Positions 45,864-55,338 of a stretch of 64,000 nucleotides of DNA are shown here, in pieces. The notes beneath the pieces were generated by a model. The model was not told where the DNA came from. It saw only the letters and a program-made list of their open reading frames with translations, and made no database searches. Location of the stretch: positions 3,410,001 through 3,474,000 of the forward strand of contig OZ241973.1 of assembly GCA_965204295.1 (NCBI GenBank). The letters run 5' to 3'. The stretch comes from JAWKWH01 sp965204295 (GTDB taxonomy: Bacteria > Pseudomonadota > Alphaproteobacteria > Rhizobiales > Rhizobiaceae). The position numbers and the translations under genes are program-made. Positions within the stretch are counted from its first letter, which is position 1, and every line of letters begins with the position of its first letter.

Positions 45864-46948
45864 CGCGCGCGCGCCCCTTCAATCGAAGCCGATACCGTTA
45901 GCTCATTTCCTCCCAGCGAGGCAAAATAGGAATCGATTTCCGTCCGGTCGACAAGATCAAATTCCGCCGGTCGCCAGCAGGGCGAACCGTCCTTGTCGAT
46001 GACGGCCGATCTGATCCCTTCATAAAAATCATGCCGCTCCAGCATGCGCGATGCAATCCGGTACTCCATTGCCATGCATTCCGCCATGGAAAGCCGCGCG
46101 CCGGCCCTGATTTGCCGGAAAGCGACGTTGAGGCTGGTGGGAGAAGCCCTGGCGAGCCTTGCAAGCGTATCAACGGCGAAGCGGTCGCCGCCGCGAGCCT
46201 TGCCTCGAAGACTTTTCACAAGGCCGGCAAGACCGGGCGCGGAAAAATGCCGTCCGATATCCGCGATCGTCGATTCATTGACATTACGCTCGGGGTCGAA
46301 TGAGTGATCGCCGAGCACGGCATCCACCGTTCCAACTCCGGCAAGGTCCGCGACAATCCGTTCGAATTGATTGGCTTTGGTGCAATGCGTGGCCAAACCG
46401 GCCCATTTTGCATCTCCCCAACCCAATCGCGATCCGGTCAAACCCAGCCACAGTCCGAATTCCCCCGGTAATCGCGGCAGAAACCTGCTGCCGCCGACAT
46501 CGGGAAAAAATCCGATCGTAACCTCCGGCATGGCGAATTTCGCTTTCTCGCTGAAAACGCGATGGCTGCCGTGAATCGAAATCCCGACGCCACCGCCCAT
46601 GACAATGCCGTCGACCAGCGCGACATACGGTTTGGGATAAGATTCGATGCGAATGTTCAACCGGTATTCGTCAGCGAAGAAACTGTAGAGCGGATGCCCG
46701 GATTTCCCGGCATCGTAAATAGCCTGAATGTCTCCACCGGCGCAAAAGGCCCTGCCCTCGCCACGAACGATAACGACTTCCACGCCGGCGTCATGTTCCC
46801 AATCGGCAAGCGCCCTGGACATTGCGATGACCATATTCCTGGTCAACGCATTCAGCGCTTTCGGCCGGGTCAGGGTGATCACCCCCGCCTTGCCGGTCCG
46901 CTCGAAAAGGATTTCATCGCCGCCGCCGTACCCTGGCACCTGCTTCAT
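45860..46948 (-). CDS. 3-hydroxyisobutyryl-CoA hydrolase/enoyl-CoA hydratase family protein
   Basis: 362 residues from the ATG at 46948; the open frame upstream overlaps the divergent hemB start and is not used. Crotonase fold: VITLTRPKALNALTRNMVIAM, FCAGGDIQAIYDAG, GIVMGGGVGISIHGSHRVFSEKAKFAMPEVTIGFFPDVGGS (quoted in parts). The FCAGGD and MPE-IGFFPDVG segments with a long C-terminal extension are those of 3-hydroxyisobutyryl-CoA hydrolase in valine breakdown; a general hydratase is the alternative. Confidence 0.9.
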   Translation of the reverse strand: MKQVPGYGGGDEILFERTGKAGVITLTRPKALNALTRNMVIAMSRALADWEHDAGVEVVIVRGEGRAFCAGGDIQAIYDAGKSGHPLYSFFADEYRLNIRIESYPKPYVALVDGIVMGGGVGISIHGSHRVFSEKAKFAMPEVTIGFFPDVGGSRFLPRLPGEFGLWLGLTGSRLGWGDAKWAGLATHCTKANQFERIVADLAGVGTVDAVLGDHSFDPERNVNESTIADIGRHFSAPGLAGLVKSLRGKARGGDRFAVDTLARLARASPTSLNVAFRQIRAGARLSMAECMAMEYRIASRMLERHDFYEGIRSAVIDKDGSPCWRPAEFDLVDRTEIDSYFASLGGNELTVSASIEGARAR

Positions 46949-47060
46949 CTCCGTTTTGTCCCGCGGGTGAGCAATAGAAACGACGTTTCGTCGCGTCAAT
47001 CCGGCCTTGGTATCGATGGCCACGGCGTGATAGACAGCCGCGTTCCAGGAGAAGAACCAG

Positions 47061-48092
47061 ATGAACAAGATCATTCGTGCCGTTCAAAGCGGCGCCCGCA
47101 ACGTCGATGAAATAACCGGAAGCCGGCGAATGCGGCGTTTACGCCGGTTTCCGTGGCTGCGCGAACTCGTTTCGGAAAGCGTTGTGACGACCGGCGATCT
47201 GATATGGCCTCTCTTTCCCGTCGATGGGGAAAACCGACGTCAGCCCGTCGGGGCGATGCCGGGATTAAACCGCCTGTCGGTCGACCTTCTCGTTGAGGAG
47301 GCGAGGCGCGCGCGCGATCTCGGCATACCGGCCATTGCGACATTTCCCTGCATCGACAATGACCTGCGAGACGATTTCGGATCCGGTATCCTCGATCCGG
47401 ACAACCTGATAAACCGGGCGACGCGGGCGATAAAGGAAGCGGCGCCGGAGATCGGCGTCATCACCGATGTCGCGCTCGACCCGTTCACGTCACACGGACA
47501 TGACGGCGTTTTGCGCGACGGGATCATCGCCAACGACGAAACCGTCGGAGTGCTGGCGGATGCGGCCGTTCTGCAAGCGGCGGCCGGATCGGATATCATC
47601 GCGCCGTCGGACATGATGGATGGCCGCGTCGGCGCCATTCGAGACGCGCTCGACGCCAACGGTTTCCATCATGTGTCCATCATGTCCTACGCGACCAAAT
47701 ACGCTTCGGCGTTTTACGGGCCTTATCGTGAAGCGGTCGGAACCGGCGATCTGCTCAAGGGCGACAAGAAGACCTATTATGTCGATCCCGCGAACTCAGA
47801 CGAAGCAATGCGCGAAATCGGCCTGGATATCTCGGAAGGCGCGGATATGGTCATGGTCAAACCGGGCATGCCCTATCTCGATATCGTTCACCGGGCCAAG
47901 GAAACATTTGCGATGCCGACATTCGCCTATCAGGTGTCCGGAGAATTCGCCATGATCAAGGCCGCCGGCGCCAATGGGTGGATCGACGGCGAAAAGGCGA
48001 TGATGGAAGCCATGATGGCCTTCAAACGCGCCGGTTGTGATGGTGTTTTGACCTATTTCGCGCCGGATATCGCGGAAATCCTCAACAAATAG
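47061..48092 (+). CDS. hemB: delta-aminolevulinic acid dehydratase (porphobilinogen synthase)
   Basis: 343 residues. TIM barrel with both active-site lysines: MSYATKYASAFYGP and MVKPGMPYLDI. In place of the cysteine-rich zinc site there is DVALDPFTSHGHDG, so the enzyme is the Mg2+-type (aspartate-rich) form usual in alphaproteobacteria. It condenses two ALA molecules in haem and corrinoid synthesis. Divergent from the hydrolase gene. Confidence 0.97.
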   Translation: MNKIIRAVQSGARNVDEITGSRRMRRLRRFPWLRELVSESVVTTGDLIWPLFPVDGENRRQPVGAMPGLNRLSVDLLVEEARRARDLGIPAIATFPCIDNDLRDDFGSGILDPDNLINRATRAIKEAAPEIGVITDVALDPFTSHGHDGVLRDGIIANDETVGVLADAAVLQAAAGSDIIAPSDMMDGRVGAIRDALDANGFHHVSIMSYATKYASAFYGPYREAVGTGDLLKGDKKTYYVDPANSDEAMREIGLDISEGADMVMVKPGMPYLDIVHRAKETFAMPTFAYQVSGEFAMIKAAGANGWIDGEKAMMEAMMAFKRAGCDGVLTYFAPDIAEILNK

Positions 48093-48159
48093 GACGGAAA
48101 TCTTGAATTCGGCCGCATGCGTCGCCATGTCCGAAACGAGGAGATTCGGTCCAGGACGC

Positions 48160-48642
48160 ATGTCAATGAACGCCGAAGCGCTCGAAGGCGAAATACTGCA
48201 ATCCCATGTGGATAACCTACGGGCTTTCGAGGGCGTTCGCACAAGGCGCGTCGTCGCCTTCTGTCTCGACTATGTGTTTGTCGGGCTGCTGTCGGCCCCG
48301 CTCGCGATCATCGTGTTCCTGCTTGGCGTCATCACACTCGGCCTTGGGTTCGCGTTGTTCGGCATTTTGGTTCCCGCGGTGACCCTGATTTACGTCGCGC
48401 GTACACTTGGCGGCGCCGGGCAGGCAACGCCCGGCATGCGAATCATGGGCATTCGGCTTGAGCGGCTGGACGGCAAACCCATGGACGGGATCCTCGCCAT
48501 CGTTCACACCGTGCTTTTCTGGGCGGGAAATGTCCTGCTGACGCCGTTGATATTGCTGGCGACCTTGTTTCTCGACCGCAAGCGCACCGTCCACGACATG
48601 CTGCTCGGAACGGTTGTCGTGCGTCACCCGCGAATGTGGTGA
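48160..48642 (+). CDS. RDD family membrane protein
   Basis: 160 residues from the ATG at 48160; ATGs at 48127 and 48166 are also in frame. RDD domain with three or four membrane segments: RVVAFCLDYVFVGLLSAPLAIIVFLLG (in part) with the Arg-Asp pair, GGAGQATPGMRIMGIRLERLDG, and the closing FLDRKRTVHDMLLGTVVV. Function unknown; RDD proteins are often proposed as transporters. The hemB-RDD-bpt-parC order is conserved in Hyphomicrobiales, here interrupted by the SLC13-type gene. Confidence 0.88.
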   Translation: MSMNAEALEGEILQSHVDNLRAFEGVRTRRVVAFCLDYVFVGLLSAPLAIIVFLLGVITLGLGFALFGILVPAVTLIYVARTLGGAGQATPGMRIMGIRLERLDGKPMDGILAIVHTVLFWAGNVLLTPLILLATLFLDRKRTVHDMLLGTVVVRHPRMW

Positions 48643-48766
48643 TATTTTTCCGGCCGGGATCATTTCGCGATCAAAAATCTCTTTGTCCGCCGCGCCGCGG
48701 CATTGCCGGTCTTCTAATCGCGGCCTTCACGGCATATGATGCACTGGATCAATCGACGGTACACAT

Positions 48767-50581
48767 ATGGACCAATTCCATATCTGGGCGACCTATCTGA
48801 TTGTCGTGGTTACGATAATTGCCTACGCTACGGAACGTTTCGCCCTTGAAATTGTCGCGTTGTGCAGCCTGGCGGCATTGCTGCTGCTGTTCGCGCTCTT
48901 TCCTTACGCCGGACCTGAAGGCCGGATCGGTCCCCAGGATCTGTTGATGGGATTCGCCAGCCCCGCGCTGGCGACGGTGCTGGCGCTCCTGATTGTCGGA
49001 CAGGGCCTGTTCGCCACCGACGCGATTGAGGGCATTTCCCGGACCATCTCCCGCATGGGCGGATCGTCGGGATATATGACGATTGGAATTACGCTGGTCG
49101 TCGCTGCCGGCTTGAGCGCGGTTCTCAACAATACGCCGGTCGTCGTCATATTCATCCCGGTCATTTCGCTATTGGCGGCCCAGCGCAACCTGCCGGCCGC
49201 CGGCGCGCTGCTGCCGCTGTCCTATCTGTCGATCCTCGGTGGCATGACCACATTGATCGGCTCGTCGACCAATCTGCTTGCGGCCGGGATCGCCGGCGAT
49301 GCTGGAATCGAGATCGGCTTTTTCGACATCACGATTCCCGGCCTGTTTCTGGCGGTGGCGGGCGGTTTGTATGTCTTCGCGTTTCTGCCGGTGATGTTTC
49401 GCGCGCGCGGTGCGCCATCGGCGAATTCGGGACGCATGTCCGGTTCGCAGTTCATCGGCGAAATCCGGCTTTCTCCCGATCACCCGTTTATCGGAATTGA
49501 ATCCAGAGCCGGGCTTTTCCCCCGGTTGGGCGATTTGATGCCGCGGCTCATCCTGCGCCGGGGCACAGCGATCTATCCGCCTTTTGAAGATGCGGTGCTT
49601 TCGGTGGGAGACAAACTCGTCGTCTCCGCCACCCGACAGGTTTTCACCCGCGCTCTGGCGGGTGGTTCCGCCGGACCGGCGCAGGGTGACGGCGAGGAAA
49701 GCGCGGGCGGCGGACCTCCCGCCGTCGGCTATCAGGTCGCCGAGGCGGTCGTCGCGCCGGGTTCGCGCCATTCGGGCAGAACGATCCGGAATGCCGGCAT
49801 CGAGACAAGCTACGGCGTGGACGTGATCGCCGTGCAGCGCAAGAACCGGATGAGCCGCATCCCGTTTCCCGAAATCAGGCTGGAACCCGGTGACACCCTG
49901 CTCGTCGGCGGCACCGAAGCCCAGCTTCAAAACCTGCGAGCCAATCATGATCTTTTGCTGCTGGAATGGTCGGCCGAGACCGTGCCCCAAAGGCGAAAGG
50001 CCGGTATCGCCTTCATCGTCTTCGCGGCGATCGTTACGTGTGCGGCGACAGGTGTCGTGCCGATCGCTTCAGCGGCGATCGTCGGCGCATTCTCCATCAT
50101 CGCAACCGGCTGCCTCACGATGCAGCAGGCCGCCCGCGCGTTTGACCGCCAGATATTCGTTCTCGTCGGCGCGTCGATCGCGGCCGCCGTGGCGCTGGAA
50201 AAAACCGGCGGCGCCATGCTCGCGGCGGAATCGGTTGTCCGTCTGTTCGAGGGTCATGGGTCGGCCGTCCTGTTGTCCGCGTTCTTCGCCGCAATCGCCG
50301 TGATGACCAATTTCCTGTCCAACAATGCGGCGGCGGTTCTGTTCACGCCGATCGGCATCGGCATCGCGAAAGCGGTCGACGCGCCGCCGGAAGCTTTTGT
50401 GGCCGCGGTGATTTTCGCCGCGAACTCCTCCTTCGCCACACCGATGGGCTACCAGACAAACCTGATGGTGATGGGTCCGGGCAATTACCGTTTTCTCGAC
50501 TATGTGAAAGCCGGTTGTCCGCTGGTCGTGATTATTTGGTTGACCTTTTCCGTGGTCGGGCCATGGTATTATGGTTTGTGA
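48767..50581 (+). CDS. SLC13-type permease with two TrkA-C domains
   Basis: 604 residues, ATG at 48767. About eleven membrane segments split by a central cytoplasmic part with two TrkA-C (RCK_C) domains at about residues 225-300 and 320-400. The N-terminal half carries LNNTPVVVIFIPVI and IGSSTNLLAAG, the C-terminal half FLSNNAAAVLFTPIGIG and SSFATPMGYQTNLMVMGPGNY: the repeated NNxP/A and SxTN-type transport signatures of the divalent anion:Na+ symporter superfamily. The substrate (sulfate, citrate or another anion) cannot be told. Confidence 0.88.
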   Translation: MDQFHIWATYLIVVVTIIAYATERFALEIVALCSLAALLLLFALFPYAGPEGRIGPQDLLMGFASPALATVLALLIVGQGLFATDAIEGISRTISRMGGSSGYMTIGITLVVAAGLSAVLNNTPVVVIFIPVISLLAAQRNLPAAGALLPLSYLSILGGMTTLIGSSTNLLAAGIAGDAGIEIGFFDITIPGLFLAVAGGLYVFAFLPVMFRARGAPSANSGRMSGSQFIGEIRLSPDHPFIGIESRAGLFPRLGDLMPRLILRRGTAIYPPFEDAVLSVGDKLVVSATRQVFTRALAGGSAGPAQGDGEESAGGGPPAVGYQVAEAVVAPGSRHSGRTIRNAGIETSYGVDVIAVQRKNRMSRIPFPEIRLEPGDTLLVGGTEAQLQNLRANHDLLLLEWSAETVPQRRKAGIAFIVFAAIVTCAATGVVPIASAAIVGAFSIIATGCLTMQQAARAFDRQIFVLVGASIAAAVALEKTGGAMLAAESVVRLFEGHGSAVLLSAFFAAIAVMTNFLSNNAAAVLFTPIGIGIAKAVDAPPEAFVAAVIFAANSSFATPMGYQTNLMVMGPGNYRFLDYVKAGCPLVVIIWLTFSVVGPWYYGL

Positions 50582-50619
50582 CCGGCATTGAATCCCGAGG
50601 AACGGGTCAGAATAACTAT

Positions 50620-51378
50620 ATGACTCATCATACCCCCCAATCTCCTCAGTTCTTTCTGACCGCGCCGTCCCCCTGCCCGTATATCGAAGGACAGTTTGAG
50701 CGAAAGGTTTTCACTCATCTTGTCGGGGACAAAGCCCCGGGCATCAACGACCTGCTCACGCAGGGCGGGTTCCGGCGATCGCAGAACATCGCCTATCGAC
50801 CGGCCTGCGAGCATTGTCGAGCCTGTGTTTCCGTGCGGATTCTGGCGCAGGAGTTCGAACCGACACGAAACATGAAACGGGTGCTACAACGCAACGAGGA
50901 TCTGATCGGCGCTGAAATCAAGGCGCAACCCACCACCGAACAATACTCCCTGTTCCGCTCATACCTTGACGCCCGGCATCGCCGCGGAGGCATGTCCGAC
51001 ATGACGGTGCTCGACTACGCGATGATGGTCGAGGACACGCATGTGAACACCAGGATCATCGAATATCGGAAAAAGGGATCTGATTCCTTCATGACCTCGG
51101 CCGGAGAAGGCGATCTGATCGCGGTCGCGCTGTCGGACCGGATGGCGGACGGCTATTCCATGGTCTATTCCTGTTTCAGGCCGGAAATGGAGGACCGCTC
51201 CCTGGGAACGTATATGATCCTCGATCACATCGCCCGCACCCGCGCCGCCGGGCTCGCCCATGTCTATCTCGGTTATTGGGTCAGCGGATCGGGGAAGATG
51301 GAGTACAAAGCCCGGTTCCGGCCCCAGGAACGCCTTGGTCCCGACGGCTGGGAGCGTTACGAGGCGACGCGGACATAA
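50620..51378 (+). CDS. bpt: aspartate/glutamate leucyltransferase Bpt
   Basis: 252 residues from the ATG at 50620. Family signatures: FFLTAPSPCPYIEGQFERKVFTHLVGD (in part), RRSQNIAYRPACEHCRACVSVRI with the conserved Cys residues, and YLGYWVSGSGKMEYKARFRPQE near the end. It adds Leu from leucyl-tRNA to proteins with N-terminal Asp or Glu and so marks them for ClpS/ClpAP. Located between hemB and parC as in other Hyphomicrobiales. Confidence 0.95.
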   Translation: MTHHTPQSPQFFLTAPSPCPYIEGQFERKVFTHLVGDKAPGINDLLTQGGFRRSQNIAYRPACEHCRACVSVRILAQEFEPTRNMKRVLQRNEDLIGAEIKAQPTTEQYSLFRSYLDARHRRGGMSDMTVLDYAMMVEDTHVNTRIIEYRKKGSDSFMTSAGEGDLIAVALSDRMADGYSMVYSCFRPEMEDRSLGTYMILDHIARTRAAGLAHVYLGYWVSGSGKMEYKARFRPQERLGPDGWERYEATRT

Positions 51379-51608
51379 GTCCCGCCCGGCGCGGGAGATC
51401 GGCGAAAGGCCGGGTTCGGCAGGTCGGTCCGTCCGCCGCGTCGGGAATTTCATCCAAAAAACAATAAATACAGCATGTTACGCACTGAAATTGACTCAGA
51501 AGATTAGCAGACGACTAAGCGCGGGGTCGATTGCTGAAATAAGCGGAGAACGATTGTCAGGGCGGCAAATTTCTGCTTTCTCGCACCTTTAGGGGAAAGG
51601 AAAACAAC

Positions 51609-52313
51609 ATGACTGAATTGAATGTGGCGATTGTCGTTGGCGGCGGCAGCGGCATGGGCGCCGATGCCGCGCGGAAATTGCGCGAAGACGGATTCGAGAT
51701 CGCCATTCTGTCATCGTCCGGCAAGGGCGAGGCGCTCGCCGACGAGTTGGGCGGATTTGGCGTCACCGGCTCGAACCTCGAAGTCTCCGACCTCCGGCGC
51801 CTTGTTGAAGGCGCGATGGAGCGCTGGGGCCGCATCGACGCGGCGGTCAACGGCGCCGGACACGGCCCGAAGGGCGATGTCCTGGCCATTGCGGACGAAG
51901 ACTGGCACGCCGGCATGGATGTCTATCTGCTGAATGTCGTCCGCATGACGCGTCTGGTCACTCCGGTCATGCGGAAACAGGGCGGCGGCTCGATCGTCAA
52001 CATCTCCACCTACGCGACATTCGAGCCGGAGGCGGCATTCCCGACGTCGGGCGTTTTCCGGGCCGGATTGGCGGCATTCGCCAAATTGTTCGCCGACAAA
52101 TACGCCGCCGACAACATTCGCATGAACAATGTGCTTCCGGGCTTCATCAACAGCCTGCCTGAAGCGGAGGAGCGGCGGAAACGCATCCCGATGGGCCGAT
52201 ATGGCGACGTCGGCGAGGTTTCCGAACTGATCGCCTTTCTCGCCTCCGCCAGATCGAGCTACATCACCGGTCAGAATATCCGCATTGACGGAGGGATCAC
52301 CAGATCGGTGTAG
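51609..52313 (+). CDS. SDR-family oxidoreductase with an atypical active site
   Basis: 234 residues, with AGGGGAAAGG upstream of the ATG. Rossmann fold with the cofactor loop VGGGSGMGA near the start, then VNGAGHG and IVNISTYATFE. Where classical SDR enzymes have YxxxK, this protein reads TSGVFRAGLAAF, so the catalytic Tyr and Lys appear to be replaced (roughly by Ser and Arg). The C-terminus NNVLPGFINSLPEAEERRKRIPMGRYGDVGEV and GQNIRIDGGITRSV (in parts) is otherwise ordinary. It may use other residues or act as a non-catalytic SDR. Neighbours give no clear hint. Confidence 0.88.
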   Translation: MTELNVAIVVGGGSGMGADAARKLREDGFEIAILSSSGKGEALADELGGFGVTGSNLEVSDLRRLVEGAMERWGRIDAAVNGAGHGPKGDVLAIADEDWHAGMDVYLLNVVRMTRLVTPVMRKQGGGSIVNISTYATFEPEAAFPTSGVFRAGLAAFAKLFADKYAADNIRMNNVLPGFINSLPEAEERRKRIPMGRYGDVGEVSELIAFLASARSSYITGQNIRIDGGITRSV

Positions 52314-52338
52314 TTCGCGACCGACGGGGGTTAGGACG

Positions 52339-52869
52339 TTATCCGGATTTGGCCAGAATGAGCGCGGCGGTCAAATCCTCATAGGTGGCGTGGGTCTTTT
52401 CCGCGCCCCTCTCATGGACAAAACGCCAGACCTCCCTGCCGGACATTCCGTAGACGATCACGGTGGGAATCCGGTCGATATCGCCAAAGGCGCGCCTGAT
52501 GTCCCCGGACCCGTCGAGCAAGGGGAACCGGGGCCTGGTGCGGTTCAGAAACCGCGCCATGCGGGCGGGATTCTTCTCGCCGCCAAACGCTTCGAACAGA
52601 TTGATGGCGACGATCGCCGCGCCGTCGCCTTCGATTCCGGCCAGCCTGTTCAGATGGCCGAATTCATCGGTGCATGGCGGGCACCAGGAGGCGAAGAAGG
52701 CGACAATCACCGGACCCCGGTCGGGAATGACGCCATCGGCTCCCTCGCCGATGGCGGGCCGGTCGATCAGGAGTTCGCGCAATTCCCGCCAATCGGCTTC
52801 GCCGGCGCGGGCGTGGATGATCGGACCGAAAGCGACAAGGACCAGAACGCAGAACAATCTCGTCATCAT
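52339..52869 (-). CDS. thioredoxin-fold exported protein (TlpA-like)
   Basis: 176 residues. A signal peptide (RLFCVLVLVAFGPIIHARA) precedes a thioredoxin fold with the active site FFASWCPPCTDEF and the cis-proline segment RIPTVIVYG. A periplasmic thiol-disulfide oxidoreductase of the TlpA/ResA type; partners could be cytochrome c or copper-centre assembly proteins. It follows parC by 57 bp on the same strand. Confidence 0.9.
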   Translation of the reverse strand: MMTRLFCVLVLVAFGPIIHARAGEADWRELRELLIDRPAIGEGADGVIPDRGPVIVAFFASWCPPCTDEFGHLNRLAGIEGDGAAIVAINLFEAFGGEKNPARMARFLNRTRPRFPLLDGSGDIRRAFGDIDRIPTVIVYGMSGREVWRFVHERGAEKTHATYEDLTAALILAKSG

Positions 52870-52926
52870 GCGCGAAATCTACGCGGTCGGCCCGCTCACG
52901 GGCAAATCAAGTTTGCGTAAGCGGCC

Positions 52927-55173
52927 CTAGCCAAACCGGCCGGACCTTGGAAAGCCCTTCGGCGCCATGCGGCCGGCGCCGGCGCGCGCGCCCATCCATT
53001 CGGCGAGTTCCTTCGCCGGGCGGGTAAACGTCCGGTCGGCGGAATCCAGCCAGGCGAGTCCCTCGGCCAGCGTGAACGTTTTCACGTCTCTGACGCCGCC
53101 GTCCCTGTATTTTTGCAGCCGCACGCCCTTGCCGCGCGTCATCTGCGGAATGTCGGCCAGCGGGAAGATCAGCAGCTTCCGGTTCTCGCCGACGATCGCC
53201 AGGTGATCGCCGGCGACGGCGACGCAGTTCCTCGCTTCGTCGGGCGCCTTGACATTCATTACCTGCCTGCCCTTTCGCGTATTGGCGACGACGTCTTTTT
53301 CCGCGACGACAAACCCGTTGCCGGCATAGGAGACAACCAGAAGCTTTCGCTCCGGATCGTGCACGAAGGCGGTCACGATGTCCTGATCGTTGTCCATATC
53401 GACAATGATGCGCACGGGTTCGCCGTGGCCGCGCCCGCCCGGCAACCGGTCGGCGCCGATCGTGTAGACCTTGCCGCCGGTGGTGAAAATCAGCACCTTG
53501 TCGGTCGTCAGCGCATGGAAGGCGAGTTTCAACCTGTCGCCCTCCTTGAAGGACAGCGCCGCGAAGTCCGACAGGTGCCCCTTCATGGCGCGCAGCCAGC
53601 CCTTCTCGGAGACGACCACGGTAATCGGCTCCTTCTCGATCATCGCCTGCTGGATGGCCTCCATGTCGTGATCGGGCGCTTCGCCGAAATCGGTGCGACG
53701 CGCGCCCTGCTCGATATCCCCGCCAAATTTCTTCTTCGCCTCGCCGATCTGGCGAGCGATCATTCGCCACTGCTTGTCGCCGGACGCGAGCAGCGCCTCG
53801 ATCACTCTCTTTTCCTCGGTCAAGGCGTCGAATTCCTTGCGAATCCCGATCTCTTCCAGCTTGCGCAGGGCGCGCAGACGCATGTTGAGGATCGCTTCGG
53901 CCTGCACGTCGCTCAACCGGAAGCGGGCCATCATCACCTTTTTGGGCTCGTCCTCCTCGCGGACGATCCCGATCACCTCGTCGATATTCAGATAGGCGAC
54001 GAGATATCCGCCGAGCACTTCGAGACGGCGCCCGATCCGGCCCAGCCGGTGGCGCGACCGGCGCAACAACACCTCCTTGCGGTGATCGAGCCATTCGCGC
54101 AGCACGCCGCGCAGCGACAGGACGCCGGGAACCCTGCCGCGCGACAGCACGTTCATGTTGAGCGGGATCCGGCTTTCCAGATCGGTGAGTTTGAACAGCG
54201 ATTCCATCAACACGCCGGGATCGACCGAGCGGCTTTTCGGCGTCAGCACGACGCGGATGTCTTCGGCGCTTTCGTCGCGGACGTCTTCGAGGAGCGGCAG
54301 TTTCCTGGCGATCAGCAATTCGGCGATCTTCTCGATCAGCCGGGATTTCTGCACCTGATAGGGGATTTCGGTGACCGCGATCACCCAGGCGCCCCTGCCC
54401 CGTTCCTCCTTCTCCCACCGGGCGCGTACGCGAAAACCGCCGCGTCCGGTCGCATAGGCCTCGACGATCGAGGCGCGGTCATCGACAATCGTTCCGCCGG
54501 TCGGAAAATCCGGACCCGGAACCATGCCGACAAGTTTTTCGACCGTGGCGTTCGGATGTTCGATCAGATGCAACGCGGCGTCGCACAATTCGGCGGCGTT
54601 GTGCGGGGGAATCGAGGTCGCCATGCCGACCGCGATGCCGGAGGCGCCGTTGGCGAGCAGATTCGGAAACGCGCCGGGAAGCACGGCCGGCTCCTCGTCC
54701 TCCTCGTTGTAAGTCGGACGAAAATCGACCGCGTCCTCGTCGATGCCCTCGAGCAGTTCGACCGCGACATCGGTCATGCGCGCTTCGGTGTAGCGGTAGG
54801 CGGCGGCGTTGTCTCCGTCGATATTGCCGAAATTGCCCTGCCCGTCGACCAGCGGGTAACGCATGGAGAAATCCTGCGCCAGCCGCACCAGCGCGTCATA
54901 GACCGCCTGGTCGCCGTGCGGATGGAATTTGCCGATCACGTCGCCGACGATGCGGGCGCACTTCTTGTACGCCTCGTCCGGGTCGAGGCGCAGAATGCGC
55001 ATGGCATGCAGAATGCGCCGGTGGACGGGCTTCAATCCGTCGCGCACGTCCGGCAGCGCGCGGTGCATGATGGTCGAGAGCGCATAGGCGAGATAGCGCT
55101 CTTCAAGAGCCGATTTCAGATCGACCGGTTCGATATCGTCTCCGTCGCCCGGCGGAACAAGGCTTTTCCCCAT
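52927..55173 (-). CDS. parC: DNA topoisomerase IV subunit A
   Basis: 748 residues, ATG at 55173. GyrA/ParC breakage-reunion domain with RALPDVRDGLKPVHRRILHAM, GDVIGKFHPHGDQAVYDALVRLAQDF and the catalytic tyrosine in AAAYRYTEARM; the position after HGD is Gln-Ala-Val-Tyr, without the wild-type Ser of the quinolone pocket. The C-terminal domain has beta-pinwheel blades (VVVSEKGWLRAMKGH, VLIFTTGGKVYTIGADRLPGGRGHGEPV, in parts). The length, 748, fits ParC rather than GyrA (about 900). Confidence 0.96.
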   Translation of the reverse strand: MGKSLVPPGDGDDIEPVDLKSALEERYLAYALSTIMHRALPDVRDGLKPVHRRILHAMRILRLDPDEAYKKCARIVGDVIGKFHPHGDQAVYDALVRLAQDFSMRYPLVDGQGNFGNIDGDNAAAYRYTEARMTDVAVELLEGIDEDAVDFRPTYNEEDEEPAVLPGAFPNLLANGASGIAVGMATSIPPHNAAELCDAALHLIEHPNATVEKLVGMVPGPDFPTGGTIVDDRASIVEAYATGRGGFRVRARWEKEERGRGAWVIAVTEIPYQVQKSRLIEKIAELLIARKLPLLEDVRDESAEDIRVVLTPKSRSVDPGVLMESLFKLTDLESRIPLNMNVLSRGRVPGVLSLRGVLREWLDHRKEVLLRRSRHRLGRIGRRLEVLGGYLVAYLNIDEVIGIVREEDEPKKVMMARFRLSDVQAEAILNMRLRALRKLEEIGIRKEFDALTEEKRVIEALLASGDKQWRMIARQIGEAKKKFGGDIEQGARRTDFGEAPDHDMEAIQQAMIEKEPITVVVSEKGWLRAMKGHLSDFAALSFKEGDRLKLAFHALTTDKVLIFTTGGKVYTIGADRLPGGRGHGEPVRIIVDMDNDQDIVTAFVHDPERKLLVVSYAGNGFVVAEKDVVANTRKGRQVMNVKAPDEARNCVAVAGDHLAIVGENRKLLIFPLADIPQMTRGKGVRLQKYRDGGVRDVKTFTLAEGLAWLDSADRTFTRPAKELAEWMGARAGAGRMAPKGFPRSGRFG

Positions 55174-55265
55174 GTTCGCGGGTTAACCGGACAAGTGATT
55201 CGTGGCAAGTGGGAGCGTTCGTGGCGGCGGCGACCCTCTCGCCTTCCCCGGAGAAGCGAAGCGGT

Positions 55266-55279
55266 TTGACAAATATCAA
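55266..55279. promoter_or_regulatory. FNR/FixK-type box upstream of hsp20
   Basis: TTGACAAATATCAA fits the anaerobox consensus TTGAY-N4-RTCAA. Its centre is 67 bp before the hsp20 ATG. A class II position (centre at -41.5) would place the transcription start near 55314, leaving a 25-nt leader. It suggests induction under oxygen limitation; the regulator itself is not in the window. Confidence 0.6.
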
Positions 55280-55338
55280 TGTAAAATGCCGTGGCCGGTT
55301 CATGCTGCCACGGTCGGTTTATCCCATGGAGGTTGATG

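Noticed and set aside
53113..55269. 718-codon open frame opposite parC
   Set aside because: It lies fully antisense to a clear parC gene and its sequence has no known domain; long antisense frames are common in GC-rich coding DNA.
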